NCBI GenBank assembly: GCA_021325255.1
Contig: JAJPHP010000056.1
Coordinates: 1 to 6,786, forward strand
Direction: 5' to 3'
DNA length: 6,786 bases
Origin: Nitrososphaerota archaeon
GTDB lineage: Archaea; Thermoproteota; Nitrososphaeria; Nitrososphaerales; CADDZS01
The position numbers and the translations under genes are program-made. Shown here one piece after another: positions 1 to 5,551 of this stretch. The notes under the pieces were generated by a model. That model saw only the letters and a list, made by a program, of their open reading frames with translations. It had not been told where the DNA came from and searched no databases. Numbering within the stretch: position 1 is the first letter of the stretch; every line of letters begins with the position of its first letter.

Positions 1-1
1 G

Positions 2-91
2 GAGCTGAGAAAGCTCGCGTCCCAGAGCGATAGGGTAGCATCAGCCATGCGTAACGCAAAGATTCCCCTCCCACCAATATCGCATTGCTAA
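2..91 (+). CDS. Possible C-terminal tail of a gene entering from the left edge (partial)
   Basis: An open plus-strand frame enters from the window edge and ends at TAA (89-91). It gives about 29 residues, beginning ELRKLASQSDRVASAMRNAK and ending with a proline-rich PLPPISHC. The first part reads like an amphipathic helix with a mix of charged and alanine residues, as in a real protein tail. It would converge on the minus-strand membrane protein that ends at 168. No family can be named from so little. A competing reading is a minus-strand gene starting with ATG at 48 (MADATLSLWD...) and leaving the window. Both are open to the edge, so the call is weak. Confidence 0.35.
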   Translation, partial: ELRKLASQSDRVASAMRNAKIPLPPISHC

Positions 92-167
92 TCCAAAGAT
101 GAATAGAGAGAGACCCAAGAGTCCTGCCCGTAGCTCTTTTTTTGCAAGAGAGAAAGGGCGGTTTCGC

Positions 168-488
168 TCAAGCAGGCATAGTCTTCATAGCCCTCTCTTC
201 GCGTCTCTCTACTCTCCGTGCCACCCTTCTTGCGTCGAATAGGCAGTATAGCAGACCGACTATCCACATTGCTGGCGCGACGAAACTTGACACGTATGTT
301 GTCCAAGGAAGGGTGAAGATCAATGCGATCAATATGTACAGCGCCGCGCTGTATCCCACGAAACCTAGTCCTCTGACGATTCTCCGAAGGTAGAGGTGAC
401 CCAGGCCGAACAATCCCAGTAGTCCAGGAATCAGCGTCAGCCAAAAGGCAGTGCTACCTTTACTTCTACTCTCTTTTTGTGATTGCAT
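168..488 (-). CDS. Small TM2-like integral membrane protein
   Basis: This 106-residue protein has three predicted membrane segments, at about residues 14-34, 39-58 and 64-86. A strongly basic tail (RRVARRVERREER) follows and should lie in the cytoplasm. The first segment, with its GLLGLFGLGHLYLRR pattern, resembles the Gly-rich turn of TM2-domain proteins, whose function is mostly unknown. I chose ATG at 488. A GTG at 503 would add five residues (MIAKI) and lies about 26 bases from a TATA-like box at 529-537, so a leaderless start there is possible. There is no clear Shine-Dalgarno before either. It is divergent from the 2TM gene at 738. That the product is membrane-embedded is fairly sure, but the function is not. 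Confidence 0.7.
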   Translation of the reverse strand: MQSQKESRSKGSTAFWLTLIPGLLGLFGLGHLYLRRIVRGLGFVGYSAALYILIALIFTLPWTTYVSSFVAPAMWIVGLLYCLFDARRVARRVERREERAMKTMPA

Positions 489-528
489 TATTTTTGCTAT
501 CACTCATGGAATATCAGGGTCGCACGAG

Positions 529-537
529 TAATAAACC
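529..537 (-). promoter_or_regulatory. TATA-like box for the small membrane protein
   Basis: On the minus strand this reads GGTTTATTA. Its centre is about 26 bases before 507, just ahead of the possible GTG start at 503. That spacing fits an archaeal TATA box with a leaderless or very short-leader transcript. The call rests on sequence and spacing only. Confidence 0.35.
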
Positions 538-657
538 GACAATACGATCCTCAACGCTGAGAACCAGAAAGCTTGCATGTATTTAGGGCAGAGCAACAGC
601 AATAAGACAAATAGTAAATGAGGGAGGGACAGCCCAAAGCCGTTCTGCGACCTGATC

Positions 658-673
658 ATCAGCGCTGATAATC
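658..673. promoter_or_regulatory. Palindromic operator candidate upstream of the 2TM gene
   Basis: ATCAGCGCTGAT (658-669) is a perfect 12-base palindrome followed by AATC. It lies about 14 bases upstream of the TATA-like box of the 2TM gene. The same half-sites, with a different two-base centre and the same right flank, occur at 6587-6602 upstream of the gene at the right edge. A single 12-base palindrome is expected once or twice by chance in this length. The shared half-site and promoter placement are what make it a candidate regulator site. Confidence 0.4.
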
Positions 674-682
674 GACTCCATG

Positions 683-726
683 ATTTTTATTGCCTGAATT
701 TGTAATACAAGGGCGTAGTGAGGTGA
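683..726 (+). promoter_or_regulatory. Promoter and Shine-Dalgarno of the 2TM gene
   Basis: ATTTTTATTG (683-692) is a T/A-rich box whose centre is about 26 bases before 714, the likely transcript start. GAGGTGA (720-726) follows and matches seven bases of the archaeal anti-Shine-Dalgarno complement GGAGGTGAT. It sits 11 bases before ATG 738. This predicts a short leader of about 24 bases and strongly supports the chosen start. Confidence 0.6.
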
Positions 727-737
727 AATAAAAGAAG

Positions 738-1040
738 ATGTCAGAGCAAGTGACTCTCGAAGAGTACAAGAGCGCGTATCGAACAGACAGACTCGCCGAA
801 GAGAGAATGGGATTCTACATACACCTGACAGTGTACGCGATTGTAAATGCCCTCCTCATATACGTCAATCTGTACTTTGTTCCAACTGTCCTGTGGTTTT
901 TCTTCCCGCTCATAGGTTGGGGCATAGGAGTGGTGCTTCACTACTTGGGCGCAATCAGGTTCGCCTCTTCGAACTTGCAAAAGAATGGGGCGGAGGCGGA
1001 GTACAGGGCAAAGAAGCATCACAGTGGGTCCAATCAATAG
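738..1040 (+). CDS. 2TM-domain membrane protein
   Basis: This 100-residue protein has a charged N-terminal helix (about residues 5-23, EEYKSAYRTDRLAEER). Two membrane segments follow at about 25-47 and 51-73, then a basic C-terminal tail with KKHH. The patterns GFYIHLTVYAIVNALLIYVN and LWFFFPLIGWGIGVVLHYL match the 2TM domain family (PF13239), found in bacteria and archaea. In some proteins the domain stands alone; in others it is joined to LytTR or histidine kinase domains. Here it stands alone. The start is supported by GAGGTGA 11 bases upstream and a TATA-like box. A palindrome at 658-669 suggests regulation. The molecular role of stand-alone 2TM proteins is not established. Confidence 0.9.
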   Translation: MSEQVTLEEYKSAYRTDRLAEERMGFYIHLTVYAIVNALLIYVNLYFVPTVLWFFFPLIGWGIGVVLHYLGAIRFASSNLQKNGAEAEYRAKKHHSGSNQ

Positions 1041-1205
1041 AGTAGTGGACCCCTCACGCACATTTTGAATTTCTCGACTTTCCACGGTTTGGCAGAGTAA
1101 TTCGTCGGCGCCTGGGGAAGTAAAAAAACTCTGTGCCGCGTTGCTGCTATCTTCGTGTTTGAGCTTTAGGGGGATGTTAACCTCAGTAGAGCTCTAGTCG
1201 CAAGC

Positions 1206-1214
1206 TTTTTGTAA
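1206..1214 (+). promoter_or_regulatory. Weak TATA-like box for the CADD-like gene
   Basis: TTTTTGTAA, preceded by GCAAGC as a possible BRE, is centred about 26 bases before 1236. That would leave a leader of about 11 bases before ATG 1247. No Shine-Dalgarno lies before this ATG, which fits a short-leader transcript. Confidence 0.3.
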
Positions 1215-1246
1215 AGAGTTTTCTCCCCGGTCTTTCTGAAATTCGA

Positions 1247-1936
1247 ATGCGCTCTGAAACAACGAGCCCGGTCGAGAAGATAGACGAAATAGTGCAAAGA
1301 ATGAGCCTCCTGAAACATCCGTTTTACCAAAAGTGGTCCTGCGGCGAGTTGACTGCAGCTCAACTTTCAGGTTACGCGAAGGAGTATTTCCAGCTCGTCA
1401 AGGCCGTGCCTGGCCTCGTGGGAAATGTAGGGGCGGCTCTTGGCCGGCGGGAAGATGAAAATGAAAACGCCTCGCTCGGAAGCGCGATTTTGGGTAACTT
1501 CCAGGAGGAGCAGGAGCACATCGAGCTTTGGAGGAGGTTTGCTTCTTCGCTTGGAATTGGACGAGAAGAGCTCGACTCGTATGCCGCGTCCCAAAAGACA
1601 GTCGAGGCCGTTTCGCAGCTCGAGTCGCTCTCAAAGCTCTCATTCGAAGAGGCGATTGCCTCCATGTACGCCTATGAAAGCGCCCTCCCTGAGATAAGCA
1701 GGTCAAAGACAAAGGGTCTGAAGGAGTTCTATGGTCTCGATTCAAACGAGGCTACAATCTACTTCAATACGCATGAGAAAGTCGACGTCCTGCACGCGGC
1801 CCTTTGGCGAGGAATACTTGAGAAACTCCCGAGCGACAAACAGGAGGCCGCTATCTTGGCGGCCACAAAATCGATGGAGGCTCAGAACCTACTGCTGGAC
1901 TCTGTCATGGATAGGTACGTCAACAATCCAGCCTAG
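1247..1936 (+). CDS. CADD/TenA/PqqC-like di-metal oxygenase, possible p-aminobenzoate synthase
   Basis: This 229-residue protein matches the usual length of the CADD-type heme-oxygenase-like metalloenzymes. Visible markers are HPFYQKW (24-30), LTAAQLSGYAKEYF (35-48), EEQEHIELW (87-95), MYAYESALPEI (140-150), KGLKEFYG (156-163) and THEKVDVLH (175-183). The likely metal ligands are E88 (or E87), H91, E144, H176, D180 and H183. Chlamydial CADD makes p-aminobenzoate for folate-type cofactors by consuming its own Tyr27. It also needs Lys152. Tyr27 and Lys154 stand at the matching places here. One difference is that the first Glu and His are three or four residues apart instead of seven. The protein is probably cytoplasmic. 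It stands alone, convergent with the ABC permease, with no folate gene nearby. The family call is firm, but PABA synthesis is inferred; a TenA-like or other oxidase role remains possible. Confidence 0.88.
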   Translation: MRSETTSPVEKIDEIVQRMSLLKHPFYQKWSCGELTAAQLSGYAKEYFQLVKAVPGLVGNVGAALGRREDENENASLGSAILGNFQEEQEHIELWRRFASSLGIGREELDSYAASQKTVEAVSQLESLSKLSFEEAIASMYAYESALPEISRSKTKGLKEFYGLDSNEATIYFNTHEKVDVLHAALWRGILEKLPSDKQEAAILAATKSMEAQNLLLDSVMDRYVNNPA

Positions 1937-2004
1937 GAATAAGAGGCGAAAGCCCAAAGTCAACATTTCCGATCCCAATAGCTTGCGTCCACACGCCTCT
2001 GTGT

Positions 2005-2038
2005 ATTCCCCTACGAGCCATGCCCTACACGGGGGAAT
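2005..2038. terminator. Hairpin between the convergent CADD-like and permease genes
   Basis: ATTCCCC (2005-2011) pairs with GGGGAAT (2032-2038), a seven-base stem with a 20-base loop, and a further T-G wobble is possible. It lies between the stop of the CADD-like gene and the stop of the permease, and TCGTTTCTT follows on the plus strand. It could end transcripts from either side. Archaeal terminators rely mainly on U-runs, so the call is tentative. Confidence 0.35.
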
Positions 2039-2047
2039 CGTTTCTTA

Positions 2048-3583
2048 TCACTGGTTGTAGACGTAGTGCTTCGTGACGTGGTGGTACACCCTTCTCCAGA
2101 CGCTGAGATTGAAGGCCACGATGAGCACAGTCATCGACACCACAGCTAAAGTAAGTGTTAGGTAATCTCCCTGGCTCGTTGCCACCGCTATAGTCTTGCC
2201 TATCCCCGTCCCTACCTGCGTCAGGACGGTCGTGGTTCCGTTTGGATTCGTCGTTGTAAAGTACTCAGCGATGATTAGGGCGTTCCATGCTCCGCCGATT
2301 GCGGTTATCGAGCCGGTCACGAAACCCGTTAGGGCGCCTGGGATGTAGACGTCCCGCCACGCGGACCGCCTTCCCGCGTTGAAGACATGAGGCAGCTCTT
2401 TCATGTCGCCGGGCAGAGTTCTAACACCCGCCATAACGTTGAATATGATGTACCAGATGATTGCTAGCATGATGACAATCGCCGCTACCGCTTCTGATGA
2501 TTGCCCCAAGATTGGAATTAGGACTATGGCGGGCAGGAGTATCGGAGCTGGTATAGAGGAAATCACTTCAAGGATTGGGGACACGAGGTCGTAGAGCTTA
2601 AAGTTCAAGGAAATCACAATTCCGAGCGGCAGCCCGATCGCGACGCATATGCCGTAGACGTACCAAACCCTGACGAACGAAGCGGCGAGCGCGGGCAGTA
2701 CGACGTAGACCTCCGTCGACAATACCTTTGAGAGGGCGGGTAGAGATCCAAACGTCAGTTCTCCGCTGCTGAGAACCGACCCGAACTCAAGCAGGAGAAA
2801 CAAGGCCACGCAGATCAGGAATGCGTATTTTATTCCCCTACTGAACCTCGTGATCGCTGAAGTGAACCTGGTCACACCTCGTCCGTGGGTAAGCAGGAAG
2901 AGCTTCGAGACGCTTCTCTGGTTCACCCAGACGTAGAACCTCATGATGGGGTCCCTGTGGATTTCCCTGGGCTCATCCATCATCTTGAACTTCTCCGACC
3001 ACAGCGCAAACTCTCTGAGAAACAGGAACCTCCAGACAACAACCGCGAGAATCAATCCGAGTATCGAGAGGATATAGTCCGTATAGTCTCCCGCGTCGAA
3101 GAACTGCGTCGCCCCTATCCCGATACCGTACTGCACCGGCACGGTAGTCGTTCCCACAGCGATGATCTCGCTGGACACGAGGAAGAACAGTCCGACGGCC
3201 CATGATGTCTGGGAGTTGTAGGCGATGCGGCTCATCGAGGCCGGAATGTAGAGCGACCTGATCCTCTGCCACGCGCTCTGGTCGGAGATGTTCATGAGGT
3301 CCGCGTAGTCCTGCGGGATTGCCTTCACGGCCTCATAGACGCCGAATGCGATGTTCCATGACATGCTCGTGAAGATCAGGATAATAACCGCGAGATTCGC
3401 GCCGATGATATTTGGAATCGTTCCATATATCGCCGCTATGACGAAAGGAAAGAACCCGAGTATCGGTATGGATTGAAAGATGTCGAGCAGAGGTAGGATT
3501 ATTGTCTCGGCGCGCCTGCTCCTCGCGGCCCCGATGCCGATCGCCAGTGCGAATACTATGCTCAGGCCTAGGGCAAAGATCAT
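2048..3583 (-). CDS. Fused, duplicated ABC transporter permease (anion/NitT-TauT type, COG4986-like)
   Basis: This 511-residue membrane protein contains two BPD_transp_1 permease halves in one chain. The repeat is visible as PLLDIFQSIPILGFFP (31-46) against PILEVISSIPAPILLP (336-351). There are two cytoplasmic EAA-type loops, at about 84-116 (EAVKAIPQDYADLMNIS... ending YIPAS) and 385-417 (AGVRTLPGDMKELP... ending YIPGA). These dock the ATPase subunits. A charged linker (about 190-250) joins the halves. This layout matches the duplicated permease component of ABC anion transporters. Substrates in such systems include nitrate, sulfonates and similar anions, but the substrate here cannot be told. 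The start is doubtful: the frame upstream of ATG 3583 continues as SIEIGLIALDIAASWIR up to TGA at 3650-3652, and this part looks like the missing first membrane helix. No GTG or TTG lies there. The ATPase and binding protein are not in the window. Confidence 0.88.
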   Translation of the reverse strand: MIFALGLSIVFALAIGIGAARSRRAETIILPLLDIFQSIPILGFFPFVIAAIYGTIPNIIGANLAVIILIFTSMSWNIAFGVYEAVKAIPQDYADLMNISDQSAWQRIRSLYIPASMSRIAYNSQTSWAVGLFFLVSSEIIAVGTTTVPVQYGIGIGATQFFDAGDYTDYILSILGLILAVVVWRFLFLREFALWSEKFKMMDEPREIHRDPIMRFYVWVNQRSVSKLFLLTHGRGVTRFTSAITRFSRGIKYAFLICVALFLLLEFGSVLSSGELTFGSLPALSKVLSTEVYVVLPALAASFVRVWYVYGICVAIGLPLGIVISLNFKLYDLVSPILEVISSIPAPILLPAIVLIPILGQSSEAVAAIVIMLAIIWYIIFNVMAGVRTLPGDMKELPHVFNAGRRSAWRDVYIPGALTGFVTGSITAIGGAWNALIIAEYFTTTNPNGTTTVLTQVGTGIGKTIAVATSQGDYLTLTLAVVSMTVLIVAFNLSVWRRVYHHVTKHYVYNQ

Positions 3584-3649
3584 CCTGATCCAGGACGCAG
3601 CGATGTCCAGGGCTATGAGGCCGATTTCAATTGAGGCCGTGGATTCCTC
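3584..3649 (-). pseudogene. Possible lost 5' end of the permease, open but without a start codon
   Basis: In the permease frame the 22 codons upstream of ATG 3583 carry no stop. They encode a hydrophobic stretch (IGLIALDIAASWIR) that runs straight into MIFALGLSIVFALAIG, the pattern expected at the start of the first permease half. The stretch ends at TGA (3650-3652) with no ATG, GTG or TTG inside. One indel near 3650 would join it to a frame starting with ATG at 3717. The transporter is therefore either truncated, started at a non-standard codon, or affected by a sequence error. Confidence 0.4.
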
Positions 3650-3652
3650 TCA

Positions 3653-4040
3653 GATCTGCTTGAAATTTTCAGCCTATTTACGCAATTTGGCAGAGATAAT
3701 CCGAGGTAGAGATCCATCTCCAAAATTGCCTATTGATTCTCTGATCTTGCCATGAATGCGTTCCCGGCAATCTCAAATCGGCTCCGGAACCAATCGGAGA
3801 ATTTACCATACATCCCACCGAATAAGATTTCCAGCGCCATCGAAGAGCCCACCCCGGCGAGTGCCACTTCAACCGATCTGCTCGGGCAAAGAAGAGTACA
3901 AAGTGCAGTCCAGAAAATTGCCATACTCGCCGCGTGCAGGCAAATTTCTTGCTTCGTGCTTTTAGTGCAGATGAGGCACGATCTTGTCAGAGTTCATGTG
4001 GAGCATATTCGCCCGGAAAAGAGAGTGAAGAGAAAAACTC
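3653..4040. other. About 390 bases without a confident gene
   Basis: Several frames cross this stretch but none has good support. A minus-strand frame (3730-3924, 64 residues) has a membrane-like part (VALAGVGSSMALEILFGGMY) and a plausible tail. It lacks a Shine-Dalgarno and continues upstream of its ATG as an unlikely Cys/Lys/Thr-rich run. A plus-strand frame (3752-4156, 134 residues) is longer but reads like antisense noise and would overlap the zinc-ribbon gene. The stretch may hold remains of the permease gene's 5' region. Confidence 0.3.
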
Positions 4041-4244
4041 TCAGCCGACTCCGCAGGGAACAGTATCATCGACGGCAAGATCCGTCCCTCTTAATCGCAA
4101 CAAGGCAATCGATGATGGAAGCACGCTCTTGTAGGAGCCGCACCGCATGCACTTGAACCAGCAACCGTCTCCAATTGTGCCAAGGTAGAAGTGCTCGGTC
4201 ATTCGCCTGCAAGCCTCGCAGCCGAATTTGAAGAACCGACTCAT
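4041..4244 (-). CDS. Small zinc-ribbon protein
   Basis: This 67-residue protein starts MSRFFKFGCEACRRMTEH. It carries two CxxC knuckles, C9-C12 and C32-C35, about 20 residues apart, with KCMRCGSYKSV at the second. That is the classic layout of a four-cysteine zinc ribbon. An extra Cys (C28) lies just before the second knuckle. Such short proteins often bind nucleic acid or a larger machine, but no partner is visible. I chose ATG 4244 because the pattern begins there. An upstream ATG at 4307 would add 21 acidic, less protein-like residues. Everything after KSV (about residue 41) looks unlike the ribbon, so the natural protein may once have ended earlier. There is no Shine-Dalgarno. The zinc ribbon is a good call, but the function is unknown. 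Confidence 0.6.
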   Translation of the reverse strand: MSRFFKFGCEACRRMTEHFYLGTIGDGCWFKCMRCGSYKSVLPSSIALLRLRGTDLAVDDTVPCGVG

Positions 4245-4340
4245 TTTAAGAGACAAACGAAAATCTCTAGCACTCAATTGATCACCTTCGCCCTCATCTG
4301 AAATCAATTGTAATACCTGCGCCCCTTCACTGCAACGAAT

Positions 4341-4583
4341 CTAGCCTGTTGAAAATTCTTCGTCATAGCTCGCGTCAATTTCCCTTCCTACTCCTTCCTC
4401 TTTCACTCTTAACTCAGAACCCAAGCTTCGAATCCTGATAGTCAACTCCCTCTTGAGTCGAACTAGTCTTCTCTTCGATGCAGAATCAACTTCCATACGG
4501 ATTCACAGATGCTGTTCCACAATGGCCCGATTATGTCTGCAAATAGCTAGTTCATTCTCTTTCTCTAGCAGATGGATTTGCAT
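4341..4583 (-). pseudogene. Short charged helical reading frame interrupted by one in-frame TGA
   Basis: From ATG 4583 the frame encodes 26 residues (MQIHLLEKENELAICRHNRA...), then TGA at 4503-4505. It stays open for a further 53 codons to TAG at 4341-4343. The second part reads IRMEVDSASKRRLVRLKREL and on through a Glu/Arg-rich helix ending DASYDEEFSTG. Both parts look like one charged, helix-forming or coiled-coil protein of about 80 residues. AGGA lies seven bases before ATG 4583. A single C-to-T change (CGA to TGA) would explain the stop. Alternatively the part from ATG 4496 is a separate 51-residue gene. I recognise no family. It may be a recent pseudogene or chance. Confidence 0.35.
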
Positions 4584-4889
4584 ATGTACTTCCTACTCGC
4601 TTCTTTTTTTCCTTCAGCTGATTCGAATACGGTGAGAGGATGAATCTTCGAGACTCATAAGAACTGGCTCGTTGAAAACACGCACGCGTATGACGCACAA
4701 TTTTGTCCCGTAGCTCTCACCTGCAAAACTATCATTTCCTAGGAAAAGCTTCAGGGTAATTCACCTTTCCCTCAACCCACGAAGTGCAGGCTTTACGCTG
4801 GAGTATCCTTCTCGGTCTTATTGGTCGCGAGTCTTGCTCTGAGCCAGAAAGATCGAAGTATCTGAGGTTCTCAAACGTAATTCTGAAGA
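4584..4889. other. About 300 bases without a recognisable gene
   Basis: No frame longer than about 30 codons with protein-like content was found on either strand. It contains a perfect 12-base palindrome, TTTCCTAGGAAA (4735-4746). One or two such palindromes are expected by chance in the whole window. No tRNA-like cloverleaf was seen. Confidence 0.4.
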
Positions 4890-5213
4890 CTATTCTTTCG
4901 TAATCCGACGAGACTCCGCAACATCTGAAGATGTTCTTCCCTCTGGGCTTTTTGCCGATTTCTCTGATTGCTTCAAAAGCTCGAGCACCCTTTCAACGTA
5001 TTTGAAGGGTATCATCCGAAAACCTCTGTCAAGAATCGTAGTTACGTAGAGGCTCAGTGAGCCGCAGAGTCCTCGCTCTCCAACTCTGAAGTAATGAACC
5101 GCCGCGCGGGTGGGCATGGGAAGTTCGACATCGGCCTTGTCGCTGATTTCAGATACAAACAAGTCTGCGATTTGCTCTTTGATGGCATCCGATTCTTCGA
5201 GTGTGAAACTCAT
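4890..5213 (-). CDS. Hypothetical soluble protein, family not recognised
   Basis: This 107-residue protein starts MSFTLEESDAIKEQIADLFV. An acidic N-terminal helix (about 5-25) is followed by a central block, RAAVHYFRVGERGLCGSLSL (about 37-56), with likely strands and a Gly turn. A second helix (IPFKYVERVLELLKQ) comes next, and then a Ser/Glu-rich, probably disordered tail. There is no membrane segment or signal peptide. The start is decided by AAGGAGA six to eight bases upstream of ATG 5213. A GTG at 5231 would include this site inside the gene and is less likely. I do not recognise the family. The Shine-Dalgarno, balanced composition and clear secondary structure pattern support a real gene. 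It stands alone. Confidence 0.65.
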   Translation of the reverse strand: MSFTLEESDAIKEQIADLFVSEISDKADVELPMPTRAAVHYFRVGERGLCGSLSLYVTTILDRGFRMIPFKYVERVLELLKQSEKSAKSPEGRTSSDVAESRRITKE

Positions 5214-5216
5214 TGT

Positions 5217-5225
5217 GATCTCCTT
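5217..5225 (-). promoter_or_regulatory. Shine-Dalgarno that fixes the start of the 107-residue protein
   Basis: On the minus strand AGAAGGAGATCACAATG is seen. GGAG stands six bases before ATG 5213, a good archaeal spacing, and rules in favour of this ATG over the upstream GTG. Confidence 0.55.
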
Positions 5226-5231
5226 CTGCAC

Positions 5232-5551
5232 TTTTTAGATGTTTTTTCTACTCTCAACATATGGCAGTCGATTCCTAAACCGAGGAAACCGCAGGGTTTC
5301 GTAAATTCTCGCACTGATTTTTGGAAAAAGACGCCATAAGATAAGTCTGTATTTGATACGACACGCACGCAGCTCAAAAACCAAGTCACCTGTTGCATTC
5401 TATGAGCTAGAGAAAGCGTAGCCCCCGTCAACAAATCACATAAAGATGCGCGCGGCTCAAAATGTGCAGGACGGGAATTGTTGACGATCCCCACAATTAA
5501 GAAAAGAGCGCGCACGTTGGTTTTCCTTGAAAGAGGGCCTCTTGGCTTGAT
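5232..5551. other. About 320 bases without a recognisable gene
   Basis: A 101-residue minus-strand frame (5210-5515) from a GTG crosses this stretch, but its composition is not protein-like and it runs into the start of the next gene. I see no RNA gene, repeat or clear promoter box. Several A/T-rich runs near 5236-5250 could belong to the promoter of the 107-residue protein. Confidence 0.4.

Noticed and set aside
1..48. Minus-strand start MADATLSLWD open to the left edge
   Set aside because: Only 16 codons are visible, with no well-spaced Shine-Dalgarno. The plus-strand tail ending at 91 reads more like a protein.
127..137. CCCGTAGCTCT repeated at 4708-4718
   Set aside because: Several 11-base repeats are expected by chance in 6.8 kb, and the flanks do not match.
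41..160. Minus-strand frame with KKELRAGLLGLSLFIFGLAM
   Set aside because: It looks like a membrane helix but has no ATG or GTG start, and it overlaps the other candidate in this short stretch. It may be a remnant, but support is too thin.
3730..3924. 64-residue minus-strand frame with a hydrophobic stretch
   Set aside because: It has a plausible middle and tail, but the sequence before its ATG is an unlikely Cys/Thr/Lys-rich run and there is no Shine-Dalgarno. It does not align with the missing permease N-terminus.
3752..4156. 134-residue plus-strand frame
   Set aside because: Its composition is not protein-like, it has no ribosome site, and it overlaps the better supported zinc-ribbon gene on the other strand.
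4424..4436. TTCGAATCC that resembles a tRNA T-loop
   Set aside because: The bases on each side do not pair as a T-stem and no acceptor or anticodon arm could be built around it.
4735..4746. TTTCCTAGGAAA perfect palindrome
   Set aside because: One or two perfect 12-base palindromes are expected by chance in this length, and no promoter or second copy is linked to it.
5210..5515. 101-residue minus-strand frame from a GTG
   Set aside because: It has no recognisable domains, an odd composition, and overlaps the start of the better supported 107-residue protein.
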